This document shows positions 17,708-27,600 of a stretch of DNA of 64,000 bases, piece by piece. The translations under genes were made by a program, and so were the position numbers. The DNA lies in the NCBI RefSeq assembly GCF_004001045.1, contig NZ_BIMK01000020.1, forward strand, positions 29,659-93,658. The letters run 5' to 3'. Position 1 is the stretch's first letter. Each line of letters opens with the position of its first letter. The notes under the pieces were generated by a model. The model ran no database searches, was not told the DNA's origin, and saw only the letters and a list, made by a program, of their open reading frames with translations. This DNA is from Paenibacillus chibensis. GTDB lineage: Bacteria; Bacillota; Bacilli; Paenibacillales; Paenibacillaceae.

Positions 17708-19457
17708 CCCTGTTCTCCTCTCTGACCGTTAATGGAATCTTTAACATAAGAATTAAGCCCGAGCCCGGCAAGCTGTTTTTCATCTCCATGGAAAATGCGT
17801 CGCCGTATATGATTTGCAGTCTTTCCTTGACGTTCTTCAGTCCGATCCCGGATACCGGCGATCCGCCCTGGAGCTCCTGTATTTTCTCCTCCGACAGACC
17901 GATGCCGGAATCCTTGATTTCAATGAGCATCGAGCCCGACTGCTTCCATGCCGAAATGGAAATTACGCCTTGCTTCTGCTGCAGCCCGTGTATGTACGCG
18001 TTCTCGACGAGCGGCTGCAGCGTAAAGCGGGGAATCGATTCCAGGATCGTATCCGAGGCCAGGTTGGTATGCAGCTCGACCCCCTCGCTGTGCCTGAAAT
18101 TCATCAGCCGCATATAATGCTCGATCGTTCCGATTTCCTCATGCAGCGGCACGAATTCATTGTTGCGGTTAATGGTCATCCGCAGCAGCGTGGAGAGCGA
18201 TCCGATATTGTCGGCAATGGCCGGCTCCCCGCTAAGGATCGCCTGCAGGCGGATGGAATTGAGGGTATTGAACAGAAAATGCGGATTCATCTGGGCCTGC
18301 AGCAGCTCCAGCTCCGCCATCCGCTTGCGGGACTGCTCCCATTCGATCTGGTGGATCATCTCCCCGACCCGGTCAAGCATGCTGTCAAAAGCCAGGCCCA
18401 GATGGCCGATCTCGTCCCGCCCTTTCACCTTGGAGCGTTCCTGCAGCAGTCCCTTTTCCACCTTCGCAGCCGTGCGGGCCAGTCTCATGATCGGCTTGGT
18501 CCACTGATTGAGGAAATATAACAGCACGATGGCGAACAGGAGGAAGAAGATGATTTGCAGCACGAATACGTAGCTGAACAGGTTGCCGATGCGGCTTGTA
18601 ACGCTTTCATAAGGCGTCAGGCTTTGCATGCTCCAATTGGCAAACGGGAGCGCATGTGTGACGGAAATATACTCCAGCCCGTTCCATTTCACGATGTCAA
18701 ACGCGCCGGAAGAAGCATTCCGGGGCCGAAAGGTTTGGCCGATCTGCTGCGGATCGGTATGCGAGATGACGGTGCCATGGGCGTCCAGCACCATCATGAC
18801 CTGGTCGGACGCGTATTTGGCGAAAATCTGGCTGAACTGTTCTTCCGGCTTGCTCAGTATGATATACGCCTTGACGCTGCTATTATAGAGCTGGAACGTG
18901 CGTGCGATCGTGACCAGATTCGGCGCCTGATCCGCATCCGAACGGACGTAATTCGGCTGCGTTCCGATCCAGGATGTCGTATTCGTCGGCTCTTTGGACA
19001 GCTCTTGAAGCCAGGGCTCCCCATACATATATTTCAAATCATTTTTATACGTCGAATAATTACTGAAATACAGGCCTCCGGGCAGCAGAATCGTAACGTA
19101 CGTCTTGCCGCCGAAAAACGTAATGCGGTCCAATTTCTCGGTAATTTGCTTGAAGGAGAAAAAATCGACGGCCCCGGTGTTGTCCTTCTTATATTTATTC
19201 CAGGCCACGCGCAGATCCGTAATCATTTCACTGTCGTATTGGATCGAATTGAAGGCGTTGACCATATCCTTCATAATGTTGGATTCGTAGAGATCCGCCA
19301 CCTCGAGCGATTGCTCCGCTTTGTCGACGGCCTTGTTCCTCAGCTCGTTTTTCGTATACAATCCCGTCAGGACCAAGGTAATGACCGAAGGGAGAACAAG
19401 ACATAAGAGTGACGTGATGATGAGCTTCTGCCTCCAGCTCCATATAGGAAATCGCAT
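17682..19457 (-). CDS. YesM-type sensor histidine kinase
   Basis: 591 residues from the ATG at 19457; GGAGGGAGG lies 12 bases upstream, while a longer frame would include a hairpin. Transmembrane helices lie at about residues 10-33 and about 290-310, with a Cache-like extracellular sensor between them. HAMP follows, then the His_kinase dimer segment with QMNPHFLFNTLNSIR (phospho-His) and an HATPase with QPLVENAYIHG and GIGLKNVKERL. Such kinases sense oligosaccharides, often through the cognate binding protein. Here the kinase gene directly follows the binding-protein gene. Confidence 0.92.
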   Translation of the reverse strand: MRFPIWSWRQKLIITSLLCLVLPSVITLVLTGLYTKNELRNKAVDKAEQSLEVADLYESNIMKDMVNAFNSIQYDSEMITDLRVAWNKYKKDNTGAVDFFSFKQITEKLDRITFFGGKTYVTILLPGGLYFSNYSTYKNDLKYMYGEPWLQELSKEPTNTTSWIGTQPNYVRSDADQAPNLVTIARTFQLYNSSVKAYIILSKPEEQFSQIFAKYASDQVMMVLDAHGTVISHTDPQQIGQTFRPRNASSGAFDIVKWNGLEYISVTHALPFANWSMQSLTPYESVTSRIGNLFSYVFVLQIIFFLLFAIVLLYFLNQWTKPIMRLARTAAKVEKGLLQERSKVKGRDEIGHLGLAFDSMLDRVGEMIHQIEWEQSRKRMAELELLQAQMNPHFLFNTLNSIRLQAILSGEPAIADNIGSLSTLLRMTINRNNEFVPLHEEIGTIEHYMRLMNFRHSEGVELHTNLASDTILESIPRFTLQPLVENAYIHGLQQKQGVISISAWKQSGSMLIEIKDSGIGLSEEKIQELQGGSPVSGIGLKNVKERLQIIYGDAFSMEMKNSLPGSGLILMLKIPLTVREENRDVSGHVGR

Positions 19458-19495
19458 CGCCAGCTGGTGCCTCCCTCCGCCAAACAACAAAATAA

Positions 19496-19510
19496 CCCCA
19501 CAACGTGGGG
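19496..19510 (-). terminator. GC-rich hairpin in the kinase leader (possible attenuator)
   Basis: A perfect 6-bp stem CCCCAC / GTGGGG followed on the minus strand by TTATTTTGTTGTTT. It stands between the terminator of the binding-protein gene and the kinase start, so it may tune read-through into the kinase. Confidence 0.45.
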
Positions 19511-19577
19511 CACTGCTCCGAAGTCCATTCAGGTACTTTGCGGGGACCCCGTTAAATAACATTCTATCATGTTAAAA

Positions 19578-19602
19578 AAAAGGGGATGTACCATCCCCTT
19601 TT
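19578..19602 (-). terminator. Terminator after the sugar-binding protein gene
   Basis: An 11-bp stem AAAAGGGGATG / CATCCCCTTTT with a 3-nt loop and a run of further T on the minus strand. It lies between the transporter genes and the two-component genes. Confidence 0.85.
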
Positions 19603-19618
19603 CATTATAAAATTCTAA

Positions 19619-20974
19619 CTATTTATTCGCATCAATAATTTTCTGGAGGTTGGTCTTGATGTTTTCCATCGTTTTATCAATATCGGTCACGCCCAAAATG
19701 TAGTTATCGGCTTCGGCAATGTATGCGTTTTCCAAATCAGCCGCATAGGAAACGGTAACTGGCGGTACCGGCAGCTTGGTCACGCTGAGCGTATTGACCA
19801 GAGAAGCTTTGTCGATTTTATCCGGTGATAGGGTGGAGGATATGATCTCATCCACTTCCTTATCGAGATCAGCCTTTTTCCATGCAGACAACTGCTTCGT
19901 CAGAACCATACCTTCCGTAGAGAGATAACGGAGGAATTTGTAGGATTCTTCTTTATGCTTCGATTTGGAGGACACGACAAGCGGATCGGCTCCCCCATAA
20001 GAATAGATGTCGTCCCCTTTGTTGTTGGTAGGCCAAGGAGCGAAGGCCGATACGAAAGTCGCCGGAATTTTCTCCGTTCCCCCGGCTTCCGAGATCATCC
20101 AAGGTCCAATCGGCATCATCACGCCTTTTTGCTGGAAGTATTGGTCGCGGTATGGGATCTTCTGGGTGATGACGTCCTGATACGGCGTTGAGGATTTATC
20201 CGTTTTCTCCATTTCGTAGCGAAGCTCCAGCGATTTTTTCATGAGCGGATTGTCCGCGTTCAGGTTGATGCCATCATCCTTCATGATGCCTTGATTTTCG
20301 GGAGCGCTGTAGAGGTTCAGCAGGAAGTAGTCTTTCCAGGAATGGAAATGCGCGCCGTACGTCTTGCCCGCTCCTTCGCCCTTCGTCAGCTTTTTCGCGT
20401 AATCCCTGAAATCGTCCCAGGTCCAGTTTGTCGGTACCGGCAAGCCGGCTTCGTCCAACTTGGATTTATTCAGCAGGATAAACCATGGGCCGAATTTGCC
20501 TGGGAGCGAATATCTCTTATCGTTCACCTTCTGCTGCTCCGCTTTATACTCGTCCTCGTATTTCACGCCTTCTTTGGAAAGATAGTCGTCCAGCGGCTCC
20601 AGCATGCCATTCGCTGCTCTTTGGCTGAATGCCGGCGCGGAATTCAAGGTAAACACGTCAAAATCTTCTCCGGATGCATACATCAAGTCGATCTTTTTGA
20701 TGGATTCGTTGGAGTCATTCTCCACCAGCGGAACATACTCGACCTTGATCTCCGGATTTTTTTGTTCGAATGCGTCGATAGCAGGCTGATAAACAGATGA
20801 TTTTTCCCAGCCGAGAAACTTGATTTTCACGGGCTCCGTGGTGCTTGTTGGCGCATTACCTTTCGAATCGGCGTTTTCCGTTGCCGATGTTTTGTTGGAA
20901 CCGCCTGAGCAGCCCGCCAGCACGCTCGATGCAACCAGCGCGGCCGTCAGGACCGACAACCATTTTTTCCCCAT
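19619..20974 (-). CDS. Sugar ABC transporter substrate-binding lipoprotein
   Basis: 451 residues from the ATG at 20974 (GGGGAGG 10 bases upstream). A signal peptide with lipobox VLAGC is followed by an S/N/T-rich linker. The rest is a family 1 extracellular solute-binding fold: an EQKNPEIKVEYVPL-type first lobe (about 75-100) and the hinge motif GADPLVVSSKSKHKEESYKF in the second. It should deliver an oligosaccharide to the two permeases encoded upstream. No ATPase gene is present, so a shared MsmX-type ATPase elsewhere is likely. Confidence 0.93.
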   Translation of the reverse strand: MGKKWLSVLTAALVASSVLAGCSGGSNKTSATENADSKGNAPTSTTEPVKIKFLGWEKSSVYQPAIDAFEQKNPEIKVEYVPLVENDSNESIKKIDLMYASGEDFDVFTLNSAPAFSQRAANGMLEPLDDYLSKEGVKYEDEYKAEQQKVNDKRYSLPGKFGPWFILLNKSKLDEAGLPVPTNWTWDDFRDYAKKLTKGEGAGKTYGAHFHSWKDYFLLNLYSAPENQGIMKDDGINLNADNPLMKKSLELRYEMEKTDKSSTPYQDVITQKIPYRDQYFQQKGVMMPIGPWMISEAGGTEKIPATFVSAFAPWPTNNKGDDIYSYGGADPLVVSSKSKHKEESYKFLRYLSTEGMVLTKQLSAWKKADLDKEVDEIISSTLSPDKIDKASLVNTLSVTKLPVPPVTVSYAADLENAYIAEADNYILGVTDIDKTMENIKTNLQKIIDANK

Positions 20975-21126
20975 TTCGCATAAACCTCCCCTAGTCAATG
21001 AGCCTATTTCATTATATAGAATGAGCCGGGGCTTGACTGCCCTTGACCATTTTTGCCAGCACCCTAAATTTACCGCGTTTCTCTCAGGTCTTTCGAGTCT
21101 CTATTTTTACTTATTAGGAATTATTT

Positions 21127-21960
21127 TTACCCTTTTACACCGCCGAGCGCGATGCCTTCGATGACCTGCTTTTGCCCGAGCACAAAGATGACGATAAGCG
21201 GAAGGATCGCAGAGACGGTGCCGGCCATGATAAGCGAATAATACGCCCCGCTCTCCGATGCAAACTTTTGGATGCCGATTTGGATCGTCGCCAGAGAATC
21301 GCTGCGCAGGAAGATCAGCGGGTTGGCATAATCGTTCCAGGTCCATATGAACCGGAGAATCGCGTAGGTTGCCAGCGCCGGCCGGACCAGCGGTACGGCA
21401 ATCCGTACGAAAATCCTGGCATTTCCGGCCCCATCCATTTTGGCGGCATCCAGATAATCCTTGTGAAGTCCGAGAAAAAACTGCCGCAGCATGAAGGTTC
21501 CCAATGCGCTGAACGAGCCGATCAGGATCAAGCCCAGATGGCTGTCAAAGAGATGCAGCCACTTGAAAATCATGAATTGAGGCACGATAATCGAATAGCT
21601 TGGAATCATGAACGTCATCAGCACGACGACGAACAGGGCGTTCCTGCCCTTGAATTCCAGATTGGAAAACCCGAAGGCCGCCATACTGGAAAAAAGCAGG
21701 GAGATCAGCGTGGTCAACACGCTAACCTTCACCGTATTCCAATAATAAACATAAAAAGGATGCTCTCCCACCCACACCTCGCGGTAATTGTCTACGATAT
21801 TCCAATGCTTCGGAATCCACTCGATCGGATATTTAAATACGTCAATCTCCGGCTTGAAGGAAGCCGAGATCATCCATAGAAAAGGCGTGACGAAAGCCAT
21901 TCCGGCCATGAGCATAAGGATTGTGGCCATCGTCCTGCCGATGATGTTCTGTTTACGCAT
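21127..21960 (-). CDS. Sugar ABC transporter permease (MalG-like)
   Basis: 277 residues with six predicted transmembrane helices. The EAA-type cytoplasmic loop is visible as DAAKMDGAGNARIFVRIAVP (about residue 190), which contacts the ATPase. It ends with VIEGIALGGVKG, a common end for this family. It lies 14 bases after the first permease gene and 152 bases before the binding-protein gene, in the order permease-permease-binding protein. Confidence 0.94.
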   Translation of the reverse strand: MRKQNIIGRTMATILMLMAGMAFVTPFLWMISASFKPEIDVFKYPIEWIPKHWNIVDNYREVWVGEHPFYVYYWNTVKVSVLTTLISLLFSSMAAFGFSNLEFKGRNALFVVVLMTFMIPSYSIIVPQFMIFKWLHLFDSHLGLILIGSFSALGTFMLRQFFLGLHKDYLDAAKMDGAGNARIFVRIAVPLVRPALATYAILRFIWTWNDYANPLIFLRSDSLATIQIGIQKFASESGAYYSLIMAGTVSAILPLIVIFVLGQKQVIEGIALGGVKG

Positions 21961-21974
21961 ACGTCACCCCGCGT

Positions 21975-22910
21975 CTAATAGTTAACCCACTTTTTTTGTC
22001 CGTACAATTGAAAAAGAGTGATCAGCATCACGAATCCGAACAGCAACCAGGCCATGGAGGACGCGTATCCCGTCTTCAGGTTCTCGAATGCCGTCGTATA
22101 CAGGTAATAGGTAATGACCGACGTGGAGTAGGCCGGCCTTCCTTCGGTCAGTACCTTAATGATGTCAAACGATTTAAAGGTGCTGATAAAGCCCGTGACA
22201 AGGAGAAAGAACGTCGTCGGCGAAACGAGCGGGAACGTAATCTTCGTAAACCGGGTCCATGTCCCCGCCCCGTCGATATCCGCCGATTCATAGAGATCCT
22301 TGGGTATCGATTGCAGCGCAGCCATATACACGATGAGGCTAAAGCCGATGCCTACCCATACCATGATGATCATGACGGAGGGCAGCGCATAATGGACGTC
22401 GGCCAGCCAGATCGGAGGATTCTTCACGCCCAGCGCCTTGAGAAATTGATTCACGGGTCCGTAGGAAGGGTGGAAAAGAAGCTGAAAAACGATGGCTACG
22501 GCAACGATGCTGGAAATGTAAGGCATAAAGAAAATGACCTTGAAAAAGCTTTTAAAGTAGACCAGCTTATCGATGACGACAGCCAGCACCAGTGAAATGA
22601 TGAGCTGAATGGGCACGACCAGCAGCAAAACCAGATTGTTTTTTAGTGAAATGAGAAATACCCGATCATGGAAAAGCAGCGAGTAATTCTTGATCCCCGT
22701 AAATTTAATTTTGTCCAGCCCAGCGATAAAGCTCCAGTCCGTAAAACTGAGAATAAGCGAAATGATGGTCGGGATAATCGTGAGCACGGTTAATCCGAGC
22801 AGCATGGGTCCGATAAAAAGGTACCCGGATAAGTTATCCCCCCGTCTCCTTTTCCGGCGTACGGCCGCGGCCTGCGCTTGCTTGCCCGTCTCCGCTAATG
22901 TCTTGTTCAT
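21975..22910 (-). CDS. Sugar ABC transporter permease (MalF/UgpA-like)
   Basis: 311 residues from the ATG at 22910, with GGGG 8 bases upstream; a GTG three codons earlier is possible. A basic N-terminus (RRKRRRGD) precedes six transmembrane helices. The EAA loop is ESADIDGAGTWTRFTKITFP (about residue 215). It is the first gene of the importer operon. No cre site or clear promoter was found in the 211 bases upstream. Confidence 0.93.
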   Translation of the reverse strand: MNKTLAETGKQAQAAAVRRKRRRGDNLSGYLFIGPMLLGLTVLTIIPTIISLILSFTDWSFIAGLDKIKFTGIKNYSLLFHDRVFLISLKNNLVLLLVVPIQLIISLVLAVVIDKLVYFKSFFKVIFFMPYISSIVAVAIVFQLLFHPSYGPVNQFLKALGVKNPPIWLADVHYALPSVMIIMVWVGIGFSLIVYMAALQSIPKDLYESADIDGAGTWTRFTKITFPLVSPTTFFLLVTGFISTFKSFDIIKVLTEGRPAYSTSVITYYLYTTAFENLKTGYASSMAWLLFGFVMLITLFQLYGQKKWVNY

Positions 22911-23057
22911 AGATTGCACCCCATTCGACAGAGTTTCATACAGAAATCATATCGAACTTCGCCGCAGCGAATAAGAAATGAAAATGACCGATATGAAAAT
23001 ATATTTACTTTTTCTGTACGGAATCCGGACCCGGATGATATGAACGTATAAGCAAAA

Positions 23058-23096
23058 AGGAGTGTCTCCGCCATGAATGGCCTTGGAGACACTCCT
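23058..23096 (-). terminator. Intrinsic terminator of the sigma/anti-sigma operon
   Basis: A 12-bp stem AGGAGTGTCTCC / GGAGACACTCCT with an inner GGCCATTCATGGC hairpin and a T-run on the minus strand. Confidence 0.88.
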
Positions 23097-23121
23097 CAAT
23101 TTCCTTTCTCAACATGTATGG

Positions 23122-23973
23122 TTACTTCGGATTTTCATTGCTCATCCAGCCGTCCACCTGAAGCGGCTCGCCGTAATCCCCGCGGGCGACTAGCTTGCCG
23201 AGCAACTGCTCCGCTTCCTGCTTCGTCTCAAACCCGCCGAGCGCGACGACGTATTGGCCGCTCTTCGTCTTGATGATCGTGCTGCCGTCTCCGGCATACT
23301 GCTCGTCGAGCATGCCCAGCGTCTCGCCGAGCTCCATTTCCTGGCTGCGCACATAATACACCTCATGCGGCTTTTGCCGGGCTGCCGCGCCGAACAGCTT
23401 CAGCTGAATGAAGCCGGGCTTCTGGTACTCCGAAACGGAATAATCAACGTTGTCCTTCAGCTGCACGACAAACCGGATGGAGGAATCATCAAGAACGACG
23501 TTGTTGTAGACGTCCTTCACGTTCGAAAGCGCGCGGATGTCCTGCTTCAGCTTCTCCCCGTCCAGATTCCGGACCCCGTTAAAGGTAAAGATCAGACGGT
23601 TGGGTGCTTCCTTGCGATCCACCGTGTATGCGGGAGCGCTTGAAGTCTCTGCTCCATCGATGCTGAAATGGATGTTCAGCGTATTCTCCTGCACCGTAGT
23701 CGTGACGGAGACGCCGTCCGTGCGCTCCCCCCCGCCGCCTACCTGCAGTACCTTGACGATCGAGCCGACGACCGGCACGTCGGATAAGGCCATCGCGACG
23801 CCCGGCACGTTAACGGTAATCATCAACGCTGCACAGGCCGCGACCAGGATGGACGAGCCGCGCAGCAGTCTCATTTTCCTGCGATGGGTCCGTCCCCGCC
23901 GCACGGCTTCCTGCATGACACCGGATAGGCTCCCGGGTATCTGGATGTTGTCATAACGTTCTTTACCTGTCAT
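23122..23973 (-). CDS. Putative membrane anti-sigma factor
   Basis: 283 residues. A short cytoplasmic N-terminus (1-38, basic) is followed by one transmembrane helix (about 40-60), then an extracellular part resembling DUF4179-type proteins. The last roughly 55 residues (GQYVVALGGFETKQEAEQLL region) look like a SPOR-type peptidoglycan-binding fold. Its start overlaps the end of the sigma factor gene by 11 bases. Coupled sigma and single-pass membrane protein is the usual ECF sigma and anti-sigma layout, so holding the sigma factor at the membrane is the likely role. No zinc-binding ZAS motif was seen. Confidence 0.75.
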   Translation of the reverse strand: MTGKERYDNIQIPGSLSGVMQEAVRRGRTHRRKMRLLRGSSILVAACAALMITVNVPGVAMALSDVPVVGSIVKVLQVGGGGERTDGVSVTTTVQENTLNIHFSIDGAETSSAPAYTVDRKEAPNRLIFTFNGVRNLDGEKLKQDIRALSNVKDVYNNVVLDDSSIRFVVQLKDNVDYSVSEYQKPGFIQLKLFGAAARQKPHEVYYVRSQEMELGETLGMLDEQYAGDGSTIIKTKSGQYVVALGGFETKQEAEQLLGKLVARGDYGEPLQVDGWMSNENPK

Positions 23974-24490
23974 GGGAGACCACCTCTTCCTTCTTCAAAT
24001 GTTTTTTTAATTTATCGAGGATCCGGTACAGCTTCGTTTTGACGGTATTTTCCGGTAGGGACAGCACTTCGGCCATGTCCTTGAAACGCCGGTCCTCAAA
24101 ATACTTCAGAATGATGAACGCCCGCTCCTCCGGCGGCAGCTGATCGAGCGCCTCATACAGATCCCACTTTTCCTCCAGGGAAATCGGCGCTTCCTTCGCA
24201 GGCAGCTCTCCTCCCCCATCCTCCATATAGGTGTACCTTTTCTTTTTCCGCATATGATCCAGCGCGCAGTTGATCACGATCCGGCTGATCCAGGTTTCGA
24301 AATATTCCGGATTCTTCATTTTCTTCAAAGACAGATAGGCTTTGTACGTTGCTTCAGATACGATCTCCAAAGCCTCCTGTTCGTTCTTAACGTAGCAGTA
24401 AGCGAATCGGTACAGCTTCTCTTTGCATAATTCCATGCGCTCGCTGAACTGCTGTTCCGATAATCCCGTATGTTCTTTCAGTATCCTCAC
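23963..24490 (-). CDS. ECF-type RNA polymerase sigma factor
   Basis: 175 residues. Region 2 covers about 20-90 (FAYCYVKNEQEALEIVSEATYKAY, given in part, then ISRIVINCALDHMRKKKR). Region 4 covers about 110-165 (LPPEERAFIILKYFEDRRFKDM and LSLPENTVKTKLYR helices). The start is unclear: GTG at 24490 sits inside the AGGGGGTGAGG ribosome site, and the first internal ATG would cut into region 2. Upstream is a motif like an ECF promoter, which suggests autoregulation. The anti-sigma gene overlaps its end. Confidence 0.9.
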   Translation of the reverse strand: MRILKEHTGLSEQQFSERMELCKEKLYRFAYCYVKNEQEALEIVSEATYKAYLSLKKMKNPEYFETWISRIVINCALDHMRKKKRYTYMEDGGGELPAKEAPISLEEKWDLYEALDQLPPEERAFIILKYFEDRRFKDMAEVLSLPENTVKTKLYRILDKLKKHLKKEEVVSHDR

Positions 24491-24572
24491 CCCCTGGTTG
24501 TTGCACCAAGCATTCAGATAAACACGGCTTCCTCTCTGGTTCGAAGACGTCTATGAATGCTGCTATGCCCGT

Positions 24573-24601
24573 TAGACTGAGGAGTCCGCGAAAAAGTTTC
24601 A
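24573..24601 (-). promoter_or_regulatory. Candidate ECF-sigma autoregulated promoter
   Basis: On the minus strand TGAAAC (24601-24596), a T-run, a 17-base spacer, then AGTCTA (24578-24573). This resembles the TGAAAC-N16/17-CGTC class used by cell-envelope ECF sigmas. It lies 83 bases upstream of the sigma gene. Confidence 0.6.
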
Positions 24602-24633
24602 AGGTATATTTTCCTATCGTGAATATCATATAC

Positions 24634-24677
24634 AAAAAGCAGCCCGGCCACATATCCGTGGGCCGAAGCTGCTTTTT
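24634..24677. terminator. Intrinsic terminator of the amylopullulanase gene
   Basis: Stem AAAAAGCAGC / GCTGCTTTTT extended by CGGCCAC / GTGGGCCG, with T-runs on both sides. It ends the 6.8-kb gene on the minus strand. Confidence 0.88.
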
Positions 24678-24688
24678 CTTGCCATGCT

Positions 24689-27600
24689 TTATGACTTGGA
24701 TGTAAGAAGCTTATAGATCACCTGGGCGCTCTCCGCCCGGGTGGCTTTCCCCAGCGGCTTGTACTGGCTGCCGTCACCGGTCAGCAGCTTCAGTTGAACA
24801 GCCTGCTGAACGGCATCGCGCGCCCAATCGTTGATTCGTGACGCATCGGTAAATGGAAGGCTTATTTCCGCTTTCTCAGGCAGAATATGATTCTTCACCT
24901 CATAAGCCCGCATCAGCATGACCGCCATTTCTTCCCGTGTGATGGGGGCTTCCGGCGCAAAAACGGTCTGCGAGCGGCCCTTAACAATGCCTGCCTCGTT
25001 CGCCGCCGCCACAGCCTCTGCATACCATTGATCGGCAGATACATCCGTAAACAATGCGGAATGCTGTGCTTTTAATTCTAACGCGCGCGCGATTAGCGCA
25101 GCGAATTCCGCCCGTGTAACGCTGCGGCTTGGCTCAAAGCGATCCTCCGCTGTGCCGGTAAGAATCTGCTTCGCAGCAAGGTATGACACCGCTGCCGAAG
25201 CCCAATGATCCGCAGGCACATCCAAAAACTTCTTATTGAATTCCACTACGGCATACTTTGAAAAATGCTGAAGCTCCGCTGTCATGGTACCGTTCGCATC
25301 CAGCTTGCCGTCAATGAATTCGATCTTGCCGTCATCTTTCAGACAGTATAAGAAAAGATGACCCTGACTGGCTTGACGGTTGACCTGAAGGGTGAGCAGC
25401 AGCGGCTTGCCGAATTCGCTGATTTCTTTCACGACCTTGCCGCCAGAATCGATCAGCAGCAGCTTGAAGTCGTAAATGGCGGAGGCTTGGGTTAGGCTGG
25501 CATGAACCATGCTGCCCGCGCGACTCAGCAGATCTGCTGCTGTCTGCTTGCTCAGCGGTTCCATCTGCACAGCCATCTGGAGTCCCGTTGTTTGGGAGGC
25601 GGATGCCGCAAGCTGCTCCAGGACCACTGCCGGCAGGGTCAGCGCATCGCTTCCATGCTTCAGCTGCAGCGATTTTCCTTGCAGAAGTTCCGCCGTCTGC
25701 AGCGGCAGGTATACCATTGCCGCATCACCGGCATCTAAGGTCACAGTCAATCCGCTTTGGGAGCTCATGGCTTCCTTGATTTGCGCAATGGTAAACGTAG
25801 TGCCAGCCTTACCGTTACCCGGCGAGGCTGTGCCGCTGCCTTGATGCCCCTGCGAACTGCCGGTGCCTCCGATCGTGCCGCTTCCATCCTGACCATTGCC
25901 ATTTCCGTCGCCCCCGTCCTTCCGGGACACGACTACGGTGCTTTGAGCTTGATAATGACCGTCATGGGTCGTAACCGTAATCATGGCGGTTCCTGCTTTG
26001 AGCGGCGTGACCGTTCCGTCCGCACTTACCTTGGCGACGGAATCGTCGCTGGACGAGAAGGCCACCTCTTGATCGGATGCTCCTGCAGGCTGCACAGCAG
26101 CGATGAGTTGTCCCGTCTTCCCGCCAGCCGTTAAATTCAGCATAGGGGGCTCGAGCGTTACGCCCGTGACTGGTACCGTTCCCGGATCCACCCCGCTGCT
26201 TGTACGATGGATCGCCAGCTCAATTGTTTTGGTCGCCTTGGATGCGCGTCCCGGATCTTCATACCAAGGCAGGTTCAATGTTTCCGCACTTGGTTCGGCG
26301 TGTACACTGAAACGGTTAAGACCCGGCGCCAGCGGTATGTCCGTGACCTGCACGTTTCCTTTGGAATCCAACGTACCCGCAGGTATCGGCTGTCCATTGA
26401 TGGTCACAATCGAGCCATACGGTACGTTAGCCTTGAGAGTAAACTGGGCTTCTTCCGTTTCATAAGCGATCGGATCCCCGTAAGATGTGCGCGGCAGCGT
26501 AATAATCATCGGCATATCCACCCAGCGGAGAACGTAATCGTCGATGGTCATCTTGTTGCCGCCCTGGTTCTGAATCGTCAGCTTCATATTCGTATTCTCT
26601 GAGGAATACGCATAATTGCTCATATCCGTTGAATCGTCAGCCAGGCGGGCGTGGGAAGTCAGCGCTTCCGTCGCCCAGGTTCCGCGCGTATATTTATATT
26701 GAATTGCTTTGCCTGCCATCATTTTGAAGCTGTATTCCACCACATCGCGGGTGGTCGCCCCGCTCGGAACGTTCAGCTTGCCGCCAGCTTGGTTCCACCC
26801 GTTAAAATCACCTGCAATATAAATATCATCCTGTACCGGCGTATAGCTCGGCAGATGCAGGCGCAGTTTAACATCCACCATGACGAGCTTCGGCGTCACG
26901 CTCTGTTCGGCCGATTCCGCACGGTTATAGGAAGCGTCTACAGCGGCAACCTTATAGGTGTATTGGGTATCATTGCTTACCGTATAGTCAATGAAGGATC
27001 GGGCCGCCGCCCCGAGAACGGCAAGCTTTTTATAATTCCCCTCATCCTGTTTCCGGTAAATTTCAAAATTGTAGATGTCTTCGCCTTCAGCCGTCCATTC
27101 CAGCTGCGCACGGCTCGATTCCGTATTGATCGCAGCCAGAACCGGAGGATTTGGTGGAATCATATCGCCCGGATCTGCATGCACGGCAACAGTTGCCTGC
27201 GCCGATGCGGTATAGTGCTCCCCATGATCGGTAGACACCTTGGCGAAGTAATCATATGGTCCCATTTCCGTCGGCTCAAAAGCGGCCCAGTAGACTTTTT
27301 TGTCCCCGTCATCCTTCAAGTAACGCAGCTTCGTCTCATCCGCATCCGCCGGATCCGTATCCTCCTTATAGAAGAGCAGCTTCGCAGTGATGCCGGGCAT
27401 CTCTTTTCCGGCTAAAGCCTTATCATCGGATAACCCCGGGATGTCCATAGTTACTTGAATTTGCGAAGTTTTATTTCCTGCCCCAAGTGTAACAGCGCTG
27501 GACTGCTGAGTGATCTCTACCGAGGATATAGGATACGATGGCGTTGCCGATGCATATTCGCTCAAGCTGCTTTCTCCCTGATTCGTAACCGCTGTGACCG

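Noticed and set aside
24387..24653. An 88-codon minus-strand frame overlapping the sigma factor start
   Set aside because: It covers the likely ECF promoter and reads the sigma gene in another frame.
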